Of a stretch of DNA of 15,614 nucleotides, positions 7,995 through 15,554 are shown piece after piece; positions within the stretch are counted from its first letter, which is position 1, and every line of letters starts with the position of its first letter. The position numbers were made by a program, and so were the translations under genes. The notes beneath the pieces are model-generated. The model ran no database searches and was not told where the DNA came from. It saw only the letters and a list, made by a program, of their open reading frames with translations. This DNA comes from Bacteroidota bacterium (lineage in GTDB: Bacteria; Bacteroidota; Bacteroidia; Chitinophagales; Chitinophagaceae). Where the stretch lies: NCBI GenBank assembly GCA_023386395.1, contig JAEWJV010000401.1, positions 1-15,614 of the forward strand. Reading direction: 5' to 3'.

Positions 7995-8579
7995 TTGAAA
8001 CAAAAATTTATTACACGGATATTTGCCTCAATAGTTCTCGCAGCTTTTTTTGCTGCAGGCTGCAGGGATGATGTACGCGAACAGGAATTAAACAGAAGAG
8101 AACAACAATTGCTTGCAAAGGAAAATCAATTTGCACTTAAGGAGGCTGATTACCAGTCGCTGTTAAAAATGCGCGATAGTTTGCTTGCAAAAAAAGATAC
8201 AATTATGCCTCCCGGTTGGCCGGAACAAATTCAGGGCCTCTGGAACAGTAAAGTTGTTTGCACTGAATCTAACTGCAGCGATTACATCGTGGGCGACCAG
8301 CATTCTGATCTTTGGGAATTTGACAGCGATTCTTCGCAATTGGTAACAAAAGTTATCAGCAATAATAAGCTTGTAAGAATATATCTTGGATCCTACTCCA
8401 ATAACCAGGTACATCTAAACTTTTCAACCGATTCTGCCGCAGCTAAGAAAGTAGTTATGAATATTATTTTAAACGAAGCGGCGCCTGAAAAGCTCAAGGG
8501 CATACGCACTATTCAAATAGACAGCGCCTGCACCGCAAAATTTTCAGTAGAGCTAAACAGAGTTTCAAACAAAGAATAA
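7995..8579 (+). CDS. Small coiled-coil lipoprotein, TTG start
   Basis: Unrecognised lipoprotein of 194 aa. The signal peptide KQKFITRIFASIVLAAFFAAGC gives a lipid-anchored Cys23. Residues about 27-66 (from DVREQELNRREQQLL onwards) form a strongly charged amphipathic helix, probably a coiled coil. Residues about 78-190 are beta-rich, opening with IQGLWNSKVVC like a lipocalin-type domain; Cys89, Cys94 and Cys179 could form disulfides. No ATG lies between the in-frame stop at 7971-7973 and the signal peptide, so the TTG at 7995 is the likely start. The antiporter gene begins six bases after its stop, so the two are almost certainly co-transcribed. A role as an envelope partner of the antiporter is a guess from this arrangement. 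Confidence 0.82.
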   Translation: MKQKFITRIFASIVLAAFFAAGCRDDVREQELNRREQQLLAKENQFALKEADYQSLLKMRDSLLAKKDTIMPPGWPEQIQGLWNSKVVCTESNCSDYIVGDQHSDLWEFDSDSSQLVTKVISNNKLVRIYLGSYSNNQVHLNFSTDSAAAKKVVMNIILNEAAPEKLKGIRTIQIDSACTAKFSVELNRVSNKE

Positions 8580-8585
8580 TAGCGA

Positions 8586-10709
8586 ATGATCTTATTGAAT
8601 GTCCTGGATATATCGTTGCCAATAGAAGAGCCGGTATTAAAATTTTTAGTAGAGTTAATTATTATTCTTTTTGCGCCTATCCTGCTCAATAAGATAAAAG
8701 TGCCGCATTTAATCGGGCTTATTATTGCAGGCGCTGTTATTGGCCCAAACGGATTTAATTTACTGGCACGCGACAGCAGCATTGTGGTAATAGGCACCAC
8801 CGGTTTATTATATATTATGTTCCTGGCTGGCCTTGAGATAGACATGGGCGATTTCAAAAGAAACAAATGGAAAAGCCTTGCCTTTGGTGGCTACACCTTT
8901 TTTATTCCGTTGATTTTAGGTTATCTCGGAGGCTATTACCTGCTTGGCTTTTCTGTATTAACTTCCTTGCTGTTTGCAAGTCTTTTTTCTTCCCACACCT
9001 TAATTGCATACCCGCTATTAGGCAAGCTTGGCGTTGTTAAAAACAAGGCTGTAAATATCACTGTTGGCGGAACAATGATTACAGATATCTTAGCCCTGCT
9101 TGTGCTGGCCGCAACAGTAGGTATGGCCAAAGGTGAAACAGGCAGCAGTTTTTGGTTCATGCTTTCTATATCGTTAGTAGTTTTTGGGATAACCGTACTC
9201 GTGGTTTTTCCGTTAATAGCCCGTTGGTTTTTTAAAAAGGTTGATGATAAAATATCTCAGTACATTTTTGTATTGGTAATGATTTACCTCGCTGCAATGC
9301 TTGCAGAAATAGCAGGCGTTGAAGCCATCATAGGCGCCTTTTTTGCAGGACTTGCCTTAAACCGGCTTATACCACGCACTTCTGCTTTAATGAACAGGGT
9401 TGAATTTGTGGGCAATGCTATTTTTATTCCTTTCTTTCTTATCAGCGTGGGGATGATCATTGACTTTAAAGTATTCTTCAGCAGTTGGGAAACACTTGAA
9501 GTAGCGGCATTAATGATGAGCGTATCATTTGGAGGCAAATATCTTGCAGCAAAAGCAACGCAAAAATCATTCAGGCTTACAAAAAATGAGGGCGGATTGA
9601 TCTTCGGCTTAAGTTCTGCATCTGCCGCTGCAACGCTGGCGTCTGTAATGGTGGGTTATAATATCATCATTGCAGAAAATGAAGCCGGTGAGCCGGTGCG
9701 TTTATTGAATGAACATGTATTGAATGGAAGCATCCTGCTCATTCTTGTTTCCTGTACTTTATCATCGTTCGTTTCTATGGCGCATGCAAGAAAAATTGCC
9801 GAAAGCGATCAGGAAGACACGATTGCAGATACTGCTGATAAAGAAGAAGCCATGCTGCTTGCTATTAACTATCCTGAAACCGTTGAGCGGATGGTGAACC
9901 TGGCAACCATGATAAAAGCAAAAGCTAATACCGACAGGATGTTTGCACTGAATGTTATTAATGAAGGGAAAAATGAATCATCGGTAAAGAATGCAGAAAA
10001 AATATTGGATGAAGCTGTGCATACAGCTTCAGCATCAGATGTAACGCTTACGCCGCTTACACGCTATGATAATGATGTGATCAACGGCATTAATAATGTA
10101 GTGAAAGAAAAAAAGATCACAGACCTGCTTATCGGACTTGAAGAAGATAAAGGTTTCTCTGCATCGTTTGCTTATAATTTATATAACGGCTATTTGCAAA
10201 ACCAAACCATTAATGTATTGATCTATCATGCGGCGCAGCCCATCTCAACCATAAAAAAATATATTGTTTTTATTCCGCCAAAATTTGATACAGAACCAGG
10301 TTTCTTTTATGCCTTGCTGAGGGTTTGGAATATAGCACGCAATTCAGGTGCGTTAATGGAGTTTTATTCATCACCCGATATTCTCAGCATCCTTAAAAAC
10401 ATTATTAAAAAGGCCAATATTGAAGCGGAATTTAACCCCGTGGAAAAATGGTCCGACGTAGAAAAAACGGCCAACAACGTAGATGACGATGAAGGCCTGA
10501 TCGTACTAATGCCTAAACGGGGCATGAGGTCATACCTGCCACAGATGCGCAGGTTTCCCGAAATGCTTAACAGGTATTTTGCTGATAAAAATTATTTGCT
10601 CATCTATCCTTATACTGTATCGCCTGAGGACGATATGGAAGTGAGGCTTGTAAGTAATCACTCCGATTTTGTGGAGATTGGAAAGTTAATAAGCAGGATA
10701 TTTAAATAA
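8586..10709 (+). CDS. CPA2-type cation/proton antiporter with USP-like C-terminus
   Basis: Predicted inner-membrane monovalent cation/H+ antiporter of 707 aa. Residues about 15-400 hold roughly a dozen hydrophobic segments of the Na+/H+ exchanger fold: KVPHLIGLIIAGAVIGPNG (38-56), LLYIMFLAGLEID (74-86), TMITDILALLVLA (163-175, with D167 a candidate ion-binding residue), EAIIGAFFAGLALNR (246-260) and FFLISVGMIIDF (283-294). Instead of the RCK/TrkA-N domain of Kef proteins, residues about 420-548 and 556-680 resemble two universal-stress-protein-like modules. The stretch DLLIGLEEDKGFSASFAYNL lacks the usual glycine-rich ATP loop. Likely roles are pH, Na+ or K+ balance, with regulation through the tail. 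The ATG at 8586 is six bases after the lipoprotein stop. Ion specificity cannot be read from the sequence. Confidence 0.92.
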   Translation: MILLNVLDISLPIEEPVLKFLVELIIILFAPILLNKIKVPHLIGLIIAGAVIGPNGFNLLARDSSIVVIGTTGLLYIMFLAGLEIDMGDFKRNKWKSLAFGGYTFFIPLILGYLGGYYLLGFSVLTSLLFASLFSSHTLIAYPLLGKLGVVKNKAVNITVGGTMITDILALLVLAATVGMAKGETGSSFWFMLSISLVVFGITVLVVFPLIARWFFKKVDDKISQYIFVLVMIYLAAMLAEIAGVEAIIGAFFAGLALNRLIPRTSALMNRVEFVGNAIFIPFFLISVGMIIDFKVFFSSWETLEVAALMMSVSFGGKYLAAKATQKSFRLTKNEGGLIFGLSSASAAATLASVMVGYNIIIAENEAGEPVRLLNEHVLNGSILLILVSCTLSSFVSMAHARKIAESDQEDTIADTADKEEAMLLAINYPETVERMVNLATMIKAKANTDRMFALNVINEGKNESSVKNAEKILDEAVHTASASDVTLTPLTRYDNDVINGINNVVKEKKITDLLIGLEEDKGFSASFAYNLYNGYLQNQTINVLIYHAAQPISTIKKYIVFIPPKFDTEPGFFYALLRVWNIARNSGALMEFYSSPDILSILKNIIKKANIEAEFNPVEKWSDVEKTANNVDDDEGLIVLMPKRGMRSYLPQMRRFPEMLNRYFADKNYLLIYPYTVSPEDDMEVRLVSNHSDFVEIGKLISRIFK

Positions 10710-10779
10710 GCTGAATTAAAAAGTGCGCTTTGAGTACATGTAATTGTTCTATATATTCACTTTATTAAAATACTGCTGC

Positions 10780-11196
10780 ATGCAAACAACTACACCGCAA
10801 TCAATCATTAAACATGTACTGCAAAAAGATAGCTTTAGCCAATGGCTGGGCATTGAACTAATAGAATCGGGTGAAGGTTATAGTAAAATAAAAATGCTGG
10901 TAAGACAGGAAATGATGAATGGCCTGAATGTAGTACACGGCGGCATTGCTTTTTCACTTGCCGACAGTGCGTTTGCCTTTGCCTGCAACAGCCGTAATAA
11001 TTTATCACTGGCTTTAGAAACAGCAATTTCATTTTTAAAGCCTGTTTATGTTGATGATGTATTGATTGCTGAAGCCAAAGAAATACGCAATGGAAAAAAT
11101 ACAGGTGTTTATCTTGTTGAAATAAAGAACCAGCATAAGCAATTGATCGGGTTATTTAAAGGAACCTGTTACAGAACAGGAAAAAATTTAATTTGA
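10780..11196 (+). CDS. PaaI-type acyl-CoA thioesterase (hotdog fold)
   Basis: Cytoplasmic hotdog-fold thioesterase of 138 aa, the usual length, hydrolysing acyl-CoA or aryl-acyl-CoA. The family signature is clear: MMNGLNVVHGGIAFSLADSAFAFACNSR at residues 45-72, with the H53-G54-G55 loop and D62 at the position of the catalytic Asp of PaaI. The segment LETAISFLKPV continues the fold. In other bacteria PaaI clears dead-end CoA esters in phenylacetate breakdown, but no other paa gene is in this window, so the substrate may differ. The frame opens earlier with a TTG at 10744, but the ATG at 10780 matches the family's N-terminus better. The 70-base gap after the antiporter holds TTTG (10729-10732) and TATATTCA (10752-10759), a weak -33/-7 pair that may allow separate transcription. 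Confidence 0.88.
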   Translation: MQTTTPQSIIKHVLQKDSFSQWLGIELIESGEGYSKIKMLVRQEMMNGLNVVHGGIAFSLADSAFAFACNSRNNLSLALETAISFLKPVYVDDVLIAEAKEIRNGKNTGVYLVEIKNQHKQLIGLFKGTCYRTGKNLI

Positions 11197-11227
11197 ACCT
11201 TGCGCAGCATAGTGTTGCAGAAGAGGG

Positions 11228-11235
11228 TAACTTTA
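11228..11235 (+). promoter_or_regulatory. Putative -7 element of the VOC gene
   Basis: TAACTTTA, identical to the box before the lipoprotein-antiporter operon, lies 39 bases before the ATG at 11267. A TTG at 11200-11202 is 25 bases upstream of it, slightly long for a -33/-7 pair. Confidence 0.28.
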
Positions 11236-11266
11236 TATTACTTATTTCTTGCGTTATTTTAAAGCT

Positions 11267-11671
11267 ATGATTATGTCAAAAACCTCCTCCACTTTTTTTG
11301 CACCACAGCTTATTATTAAAGATTGTGCTGCTGCTATCATCTTTTATGAACAGGCTTTTGGCATAAAAGAATTACGGCGATGGAGCAACGATGACGGCAG
11401 TGTGCATGTTGCAGAACTTTCTTTCGATGGCGCTATATTTCATATACATGAGCCAACAAAACAATACCCGCTTAATGCAGAAGCAGCAGACCCTGTTACA
11501 GTGATCGTGGGCGTTTTTGTGGATGACCCGCATACTGTTGCAAAACGAGCTATAGATGCCGGTGCAAAAGAATTAAGCCCTGTTCAGGATTATGAATATA
11601 ATTACAGGCAGGGAACGGTAGTTGATCCCTTTGGCCATCACTGGCTTATTGAAAAGAAGCTTGAAAGTTGA
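11267..11671 (+). CDS. VOC-superfamily (glyoxalase/bleomycin-resistance-like) protein
   Basis: Small protein of 134 aa (132 if the ATG at 11273 is used), the usual size for a single-chain vicinal-oxygen-chelate protein. Two beta-alpha-beta-beta-beta units are visible: FAPQLIIKDCAAAIIFYEQAFG with VHVAELSFDGAIFHIHEP, then VTVIVGVFVDDPHTVAKRAIDAGA with TVVDPFGHHWLIEK. The ending DPFGHHWLIEK resembles PhnB-like members. H47 and E129 are possible metal ligands, but the assignment is uncertain. Substrate is unknown; members include lyases, dioxygenases and antibiotic-binding proteins. The frame opens with a TTG at 11249, but the ATGs at 11267 and 11273 give the normal N-terminus. The next gene is convergent, 115 bases on. 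Confidence 0.88.
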   Translation: MIMSKTSSTFFAPQLIIKDCAAAIIFYEQAFGIKELRRWSNDDGSVHVAELSFDGAIFHIHEPTKQYPLNAEAADPVTVIVGVFVDDPHTVAKRAIDAGAKELSPVQDYEYNYRQGTVVDPFGHHWLIEKKLES

Positions 11672-11718
11672 TTGGGTTGATTAGCGGGTTCCACTGCAGA
11701 TGCAATGTTCATTTGAAG

Positions 11719-11757
11719 AATGTAAATACCTGGGTATTGAATATTGATCTTTACATT
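11719..11757. terminator. Nested inverted repeats between convergent genes, possible bidirectional terminator
   Basis: In the 115-base gap between convergent genes, AATGTAAA (11719-11726) pairs perfectly with TTTACATT (11750-11757). Partly overlapping the first arm is a second perfect repeat, AATACC-TG-GGTATT (11725-11738). The two cannot form fully at once. Position suggests transcription termination on both strands, but there is no clear T tract. Confidence 0.35.
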
Positions 11758-11786
11758 GTGTACTCCTGTAATCAGAAAAATAACAA

Positions 11787-13334
11787 TCACCTGAGCCAGC
11801 CTTCGCTTCTTAAATATTCAATTAACTGTTGATTGTTTACAGATAAAGCAGGCATCCACAATCCCAGTTTTTCCCTTCTCCACCAACGCTTTTGCGTATT
11901 ACCGGGTTTTGCAAAAGCATACTTATATAACACAGCCCGTACATATTTTGGCGGTTTATCTTTAAAAGGATTTTTAGCAAAAAGACCGACCGCACTGGCA
12001 TCATTTTGCAATAACTTCCAGGCAAGATTATACGTCCATGCATATTGATCAGCAGTTGACATAGAGGCAAACCACATCTGCCAGTCGAACCTTAAATGAT
12101 AAGGTGCAATTTGCGGCGGCCGTTCATCTAACTCAACAGGCAAGCCTTTGTAAATATAAGGTCGCCAGTTGGCCTTATCACTTGAATCATTATCCCATGT
12201 GCCTTCAAAAATCACATTATAACGTTCCTGTCCAACCGTGCCAAAAGCGCCATAAGTATTTACAAGATCAAGCGGGTCGAATGAAATATTCATTATTTGT
12301 TTGGAAGAAAACAAATTAATTACCGGCCCAACACTAAGAAAAATTACAACAATAGTTACAATCCAGGCCGTTGCTTGCATGGGTTTTGATGGCCTGCAAT
12401 CCGCCTTGGCAGCTTTGGCTTTTTCAACAAGTTTGCGCGGTAATATTATACTCCAGAACCCATCATCAAAACAGGCGAGCGCAGGAATAATGGTAAGCCA
12501 GTTTAAAAAAGAAAGATTGCCGCTGATAAAAATATTCAGTTGAAACAACACTATAATTACACCTGCAATATGCCTCGCTGTCCTGGGCCAGAATGCAAAC
12601 AGCGGTGCTATCAATTCTGCAAGAAAATTAAACCATACACCAATTTTTAAAATGCTGTGTGGCAAAAAATGAAACCACCTGCTTAAAGGCCCTGGTATTG
12701 GTTGCGTTTCAAAATGATAATATAAAGCTGTGCCGTTGCGCCATATTTCATCGCCACGTATTTTGATTAAACCTGAACCAAGCATGATGCGGAATATCAG
12801 CCATCGGAACAATACGATTATTTGAAATGGCGGCGCCTGTTTTGGAAATGGCCTCATATTAATTAACGGGCAAAGAAAGATGGAAAGAAAACCCGTTTCA
12901 AGTAATTGTATTTCCCATCCGTAACTATACCAGTCCTGCCCGAGATGCACAAACGACATGTATAAAAACCAAAGCACAAAAAGCATGATGGCATTTGCAT
13001 ATCCTGCAGCTACAATACAGGAAAGTATGAAGCCAAGCCATGCAATAAAAAGCAACATGCCATCAGAATGATTAAACCAGAATATGGAAGGCAAATGAAT
13101 AAACCCTTCTGCTGAGCCAATGGCTTTGCGGATCATTTCAACAGCATTGCCTATTGGCAGCAAACCGTCTTCACCAATTAAAGAAATGATCTGATTGATA
13201 GCAACCAGGAATGCAATGGCATAAATTATACCCAGCAACCGCAGTATTACAAAGCGTGTAAGCCAATAGCTTTGTGTTGAGTTAAATGCGGATGGAAAAG
13301 AAGTTGGTTTATGATTTCTGTACGTTGTTTCCAT
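11787..13334 (-). CDS. Bacterial lipase maturation factor (LMF1)-family membrane protein
   Basis: Polytopic membrane protein of 515 aa related to vertebrate LMF1, the endoplasmic reticulum factor needed to fold lipoprotein lipase. Family hallmarks are GQDWYSYGWEIQLLETGFL (132-150), the block LFRWLIFRIMLGSGLIK continuing through DEIWRNGTALYYHFETQPIPGP (about 175-216), NFLAELIAPLFAF (236-248) and NLSFLNWLTIIPALACFDD (273-291). About eight hydrophobic segments span residues 27-342. The soluble C-terminal half includes NTYGAFGTVGQERY and RPPQIAPYHLRFDWQMWFAS, also typical. The bacterial function is not established; a chaperone role for exported proteins is inference. The ATG at 13334 is preferred over the adjacent in-frame TTG at 13337. 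It is divergent from the FAD oxidoreductase gene across 95 bases, with TACCTTCA on the minus strand (13371-13364) as a weak -7 candidate. Confidence 0.92.
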   Translation of the reverse strand: METTYRNHKPTSFPSAFNSTQSYWLTRFVILRLLGIIYAIAFLVAINQIISLIGEDGLLPIGNAVEMIRKAIGSAEGFIHLPSIFWFNHSDGMLLFIAWLGFILSCIVAAGYANAIMLFVLWFLYMSFVHLGQDWYSYGWEIQLLETGFLSIFLCPLINMRPFPKQAPPFQIIVLFRWLIFRIMLGSGLIKIRGDEIWRNGTALYYHFETQPIPGPLSRWFHFLPHSILKIGVWFNFLAELIAPLFAFWPRTARHIAGVIIVLFQLNIFISGNLSFLNWLTIIPALACFDDGFWSIILPRKLVEKAKAAKADCRPSKPMQATAWIVTIVVIFLSVGPVINLFSSKQIMNISFDPLDLVNTYGAFGTVGQERYNVIFEGTWDNDSSDKANWRPYIYKGLPVELDERPPQIAPYHLRFDWQMWFASMSTADQYAWTYNLAWKLLQNDASAVGLFAKNPFKDKPPKYVRAVLYKYAFAKPGNTQKRWWRREKLGLWMPALSVNNQQLIEYLRSEGWLR

Positions 13335-13365
13335 CAACCATGATTACATTGCTGAATAATAGATG

Positions 13366-13382
13366 AAGGTAAAAATTACCTT
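13366..13382. repeat. Inverted repeat in second divergent intergenic region, possible operator
   Basis: AAGGTAA-AAA-TTACCTT is a perfect 7-bp inverted repeat with a 3-base A spacer, in the 95-base gap between the LMF1-like and FAD oxidoreductase genes. It is arranged like the repeat in the other divergent gap, though the arm sequence differs. It covers the weak minus-strand -7 candidate, so an operator is plausible but unproven. Confidence 0.38.
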
Positions 13383-13392
13383 TTATCATTCT

Positions 13393-13419
13393 GCTGTTAA
13401 CTTAGCATTGCTAAACAGC
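13393..13419 (+). promoter_or_regulatory. Leader hairpin and -7-like box before FAD oxidoreductase
   Basis: TTAGC-ATT-GCTAA (13402-13414) forms an inner stem, and GCTGT (13393-13397) pairs with ACAGC (13415-13419), leaving a four-base bulge on the left side. The structure ends 10 bases before the TTG start. TAACTTAG (13398-13405), seven of eight bases matching TAnnTTTG, lies inside it, so operator and hairpin readings compete. Confidence 0.35.
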
Positions 13420-13429
13420 TTTAAATATT

Positions 13430-14866
13430 TTGATTAAAAGAGATTTTGATGCCGTAATTGTTGGCTCGGGCCCAAATGGTTTTGCTGCTGCTATTACCTT
13501 GCAGCAACAGGGCCTTTCCACATTATTGCTTGAAGCCAAGGCAACGGTTGGCGGCGGTATGCGGTCGGCAGAGCTTACGTTGCCCGGCTTTATGCACGAC
13601 GTATGTTCTGCTATTCAGCCCATGGCAGCAAGCTCTCCTTTCTTTAACAGCCTGCCATTGTTTGAGTTTGGGTTAAGTTTTATTGAGCCAACAATTGCTG
13701 CTGCACATCCTTTCGATAATAACAAAGCAGCAGTGTTGTATCAATCCATACAAAAAACAATTGAAAGCTTAGGCATTGATGGAAGTGTTTACGAAAAACT
13801 GGTAACGCCTTTATATAAAAATTGTGATAAGATATTACCGTTTATTTTAGGCCCGTTCAAATTTCCAAAGCACCCTTTGATCATGGCAGGTTTTGGATTG
13901 AAGGCGCTTCAGCCTGCGACAGTATTGTCTAAAGCATTTAAAACAGAAGAAGCCAAAGGGTTATTTGCAGGGATGGCCGCGCATTCAATGCTGCCGTTTT
14001 CCAAAACCGCTACATCGGCTATTGCATTGGTGCTGATGATGGCAGCACATTATAAAGGATGGCCTTTAATAAAAGGCGGCTCTCAGCAACTTGCCAATGC
14101 GCTGGCGGCCTATTATACTTCACTTGGCGGCAAAATTGAAACGGGTTTTAATGTCAGCTCTTTGCAGCAGCTTCCTTCAAGCCATGCTGTTTTATTTGAT
14201 ATATCGCCAAAGCAACTATTGCAGATAGCAGGTAATAAGTTTTCATCTTTATACACAAAGCAGTTAAACAATTTTAAATATGGCATGGGTGTTTATAAAA
14301 TTGATTTTGCTTTATCGGAACCCATACCATTTACTGCGCCGGAATGCAGGCAGGCAGGCACTGTGCACATAGGAAATTCGATGAAAGAAATTGCTTTAGG
14401 CGAAGCGCTTGTATGGAATGGTAAACATGCCGACAAGCCTTTTGTATTACTGGCGCAGCAAAGTTTGTTTGATGCTTCAAGGGCGCCGCAAGGCAAACAC
14501 ACGGCATGGGCTTATTGCCATGTGCCAAATGGATCGGATAGAAATATGACTGGTGCAATTGAAAAGCAAATTGAACGTTTTGCACCAGGATTTAAAGATT
14601 GTATCCTTGCCAAACATGCAATGAATGCTGCAGCCATGCAGGCATATAATGCAAATTACATCGGCGGCGATATTAATGGCGGTGCACCTTTGATATCACA
14701 ATTATTTACGCGGCCTGCTTTGCGGCTATCGCCTTATAAAACATCTGCGAAGGGCTTATATATCTGTTCTGCTTCCACACCGCCTGGCGGTGGCGTACAT
14801 GGCATGAATGGTTATCATGCAGCTAAAAAAGCATTGAAAGATGTGTTTGGGATAAGATTGGTTTAG
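13430..14866 (+). CDS. FAD-dependent oxidoreductase, phytoene desaturase/PYROXD2-like, TTG start
   Basis: Flavoprotein of 478 aa of the carotenoid-desaturase-like superfamily. The N-terminus FDAVIVGSGPNGFAAAITL holds the FAD dinucleotide-binding loop (G12, G14, G17), with E35 at the end of the second strand as the expected ribose ligand. GGGMRSAELTLPGFMHD (41-57) is the second FAD-contact motif. The C-terminal YICSASTPPGGGVHGMNGYHAA (444-465) is the family's closing FAD motif. It more closely resembles PYROXD2-type proteins of unknown substrate than classical CrtI, and no carotenoid genes are nearby. An in-frame stop lies at 13412-13414 and the FAD loop begins at residue 9, so the TTG at 13430 is the likely start; no ATG is available in between. 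The minus-strand neighbour's stop lies 19 bases downstream. Confidence 0.9.
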   Translation: MIKRDFDAVIVGSGPNGFAAAITLQQQGLSTLLLEAKATVGGGMRSAELTLPGFMHDVCSAIQPMAASSPFFNSLPLFEFGLSFIEPTIAAAHPFDNNKAAVLYQSIQKTIESLGIDGSVYEKLVTPLYKNCDKILPFILGPFKFPKHPLIMAGFGLKALQPATVLSKAFKTEEAKGLFAGMAAHSMLPFSKTATSAIALVLMMAAHYKGWPLIKGGSQQLANALAAYYTSLGGKIETGFNVSSLQQLPSSHAVLFDISPKQLLQIAGNKFSSLYTKQLNNFKYGMGVYKIDFALSEPIPFTAPECRQAGTVHIGNSMKEIALGEALVWNGKHADKPFVLLAQQSLFDASRAPQGKHTAWAYCHVPNGSDRNMTGAIEKQIERFAPGFKDCILAKHAMNAAAMQAYNANYIGGDINGGAPLISQLFTRPALRLSPYKTSAKGLYICSASTPPGGGVHGMNGYHAAKKALKDVFGIRLV

Positions 14867-14885
14867 CAGTTGACAAATGAAAACA

Positions 14886-15494
14886 TTATTGATTGATCCT
14901 GCTTATTTCCAACCCTCTTATATCTTCCATCATCTTCAGCATTTCTCCATGTTTGTTTTTTGGAATGCCGGCTTCTATCAGGCAAAACAATTGCAGTTCC
15001 TGTTTAAATATTGCACAATCGTATTGCTTTATCAATTTCATTACATCATTCATCAGCATATAATCAAACTGCAAACGGTAAGGAATTAAAACAGGTTTTT
15101 GTATGATAACGGATTGTTCCAATGCAAACGCTGCGGATGCTTTATACGCGTTGATCAAACCAGGAACACCTAATAATGTACCGCCGAAATATCGAACCAC
15201 AACAATTAATATATTAGTTAATTCACGGCTGTCTATCTGCCCGAGGATTGGCCTGCCTGCGGAGCCGGAAGGTTCGCCATCATCGCTTACGCGGAAATTA
15301 TTTCCATCTGTTCCAATTCTGTAGGCAAAACAATGATGATTAGCTTTTGGATGATCTTTCCTTAATTGTGCACGATAATTTTTAAAATCATCAATACTAT
15401 TAATTGAATAGGCAAAGGCAAGAAATTTACTGCCCCGGTCTTTAAACTCTGCGGTTGATGGTTCTTTTATAGTATTGTAAAAATCAGCATTCAT
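14886..15494 (-). CDS. yigZ: YigZ / IMPACT-family protein
   Basis: Cytoplasmic protein of 202 aa, the normal YigZ length. The N-terminal IMPACT domain shows FKDRGSKFLAFAYSI (17-31), NHHCFAYRIG (52-61), SDDGEPSGSAGRPIL (70-84) and VVVRYFGGTLLGVPGLINAY (98-117), all strongly conserved in the family. The C-terminal part (about 135-200) matches the small DUF1949-type ferredoxin-like domain. Eukaryotic IMPACT modulates the GCN2 stress kinase; the bacterial role is unclear, with suggested RNA or nucleotide binding. The ATG at 15494 gives the usual start. It is convergent with the FAD oxidoreductase gene. Upstream on its strand is a possible 3' end of another gene 60 bases away, so it could be second in an operon. 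Confidence 0.94.
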   Translation of the reverse strand: MNADFYNTIKEPSTAEFKDRGSKFLAFAYSINSIDDFKNYRAQLRKDHPKANHHCFAYRIGTDGNNFRVSDDGEPSGSAGRPILGQIDSRELTNILIVVVRYFGGTLLGVPGLINAYKASAAFALEQSVIIQKPVLIPYRLQFDYMLMNDVMKLIKQYDCAIFKQELQLFCLIEAGIPKNKHGEMLKMMEDIRGLEISRINQ

Positions 15495-15554
15495 TGTAAA
15501 TCCCCGGCGTGAACCGTCAAATGTTCAGCTTCAATAGTAAACAAAAGTTATAAA

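Noticed and set aside
10720..10733. Small AAAGTGCGCTTT hairpin after the antiporter gene
   Set aside because: The stem is about five pairs with a wobble and a two-base loop, too weak to call a terminator.
10744..10779. TTG start adding 12 residues to the PaaI-type thioesterase
   Set aside because: The added residues are hydrophobic and atypical for this cytoplasmic family; the ATG at 10780 gives the usual length.
10780..11196. Phenylacetate degradation cluster suggested by the PaaI-type gene
   Set aside because: No other phenylacetate pathway gene is in the window, and PaaI-like thioesterases are widespread outside that pathway.
11249..11266. TTG start upstream of the VOC protein
   Set aside because: ATGs at 11267 and 11273 give the typical N-terminus just before the first beta strand.
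13430..14866. Carotenoid biosynthesis locus
   Set aside because: The FAD oxidoreductase is closer in motifs to PYROXD2-type proteins, and no phytoene synthase or cyclase gene is adjacent.
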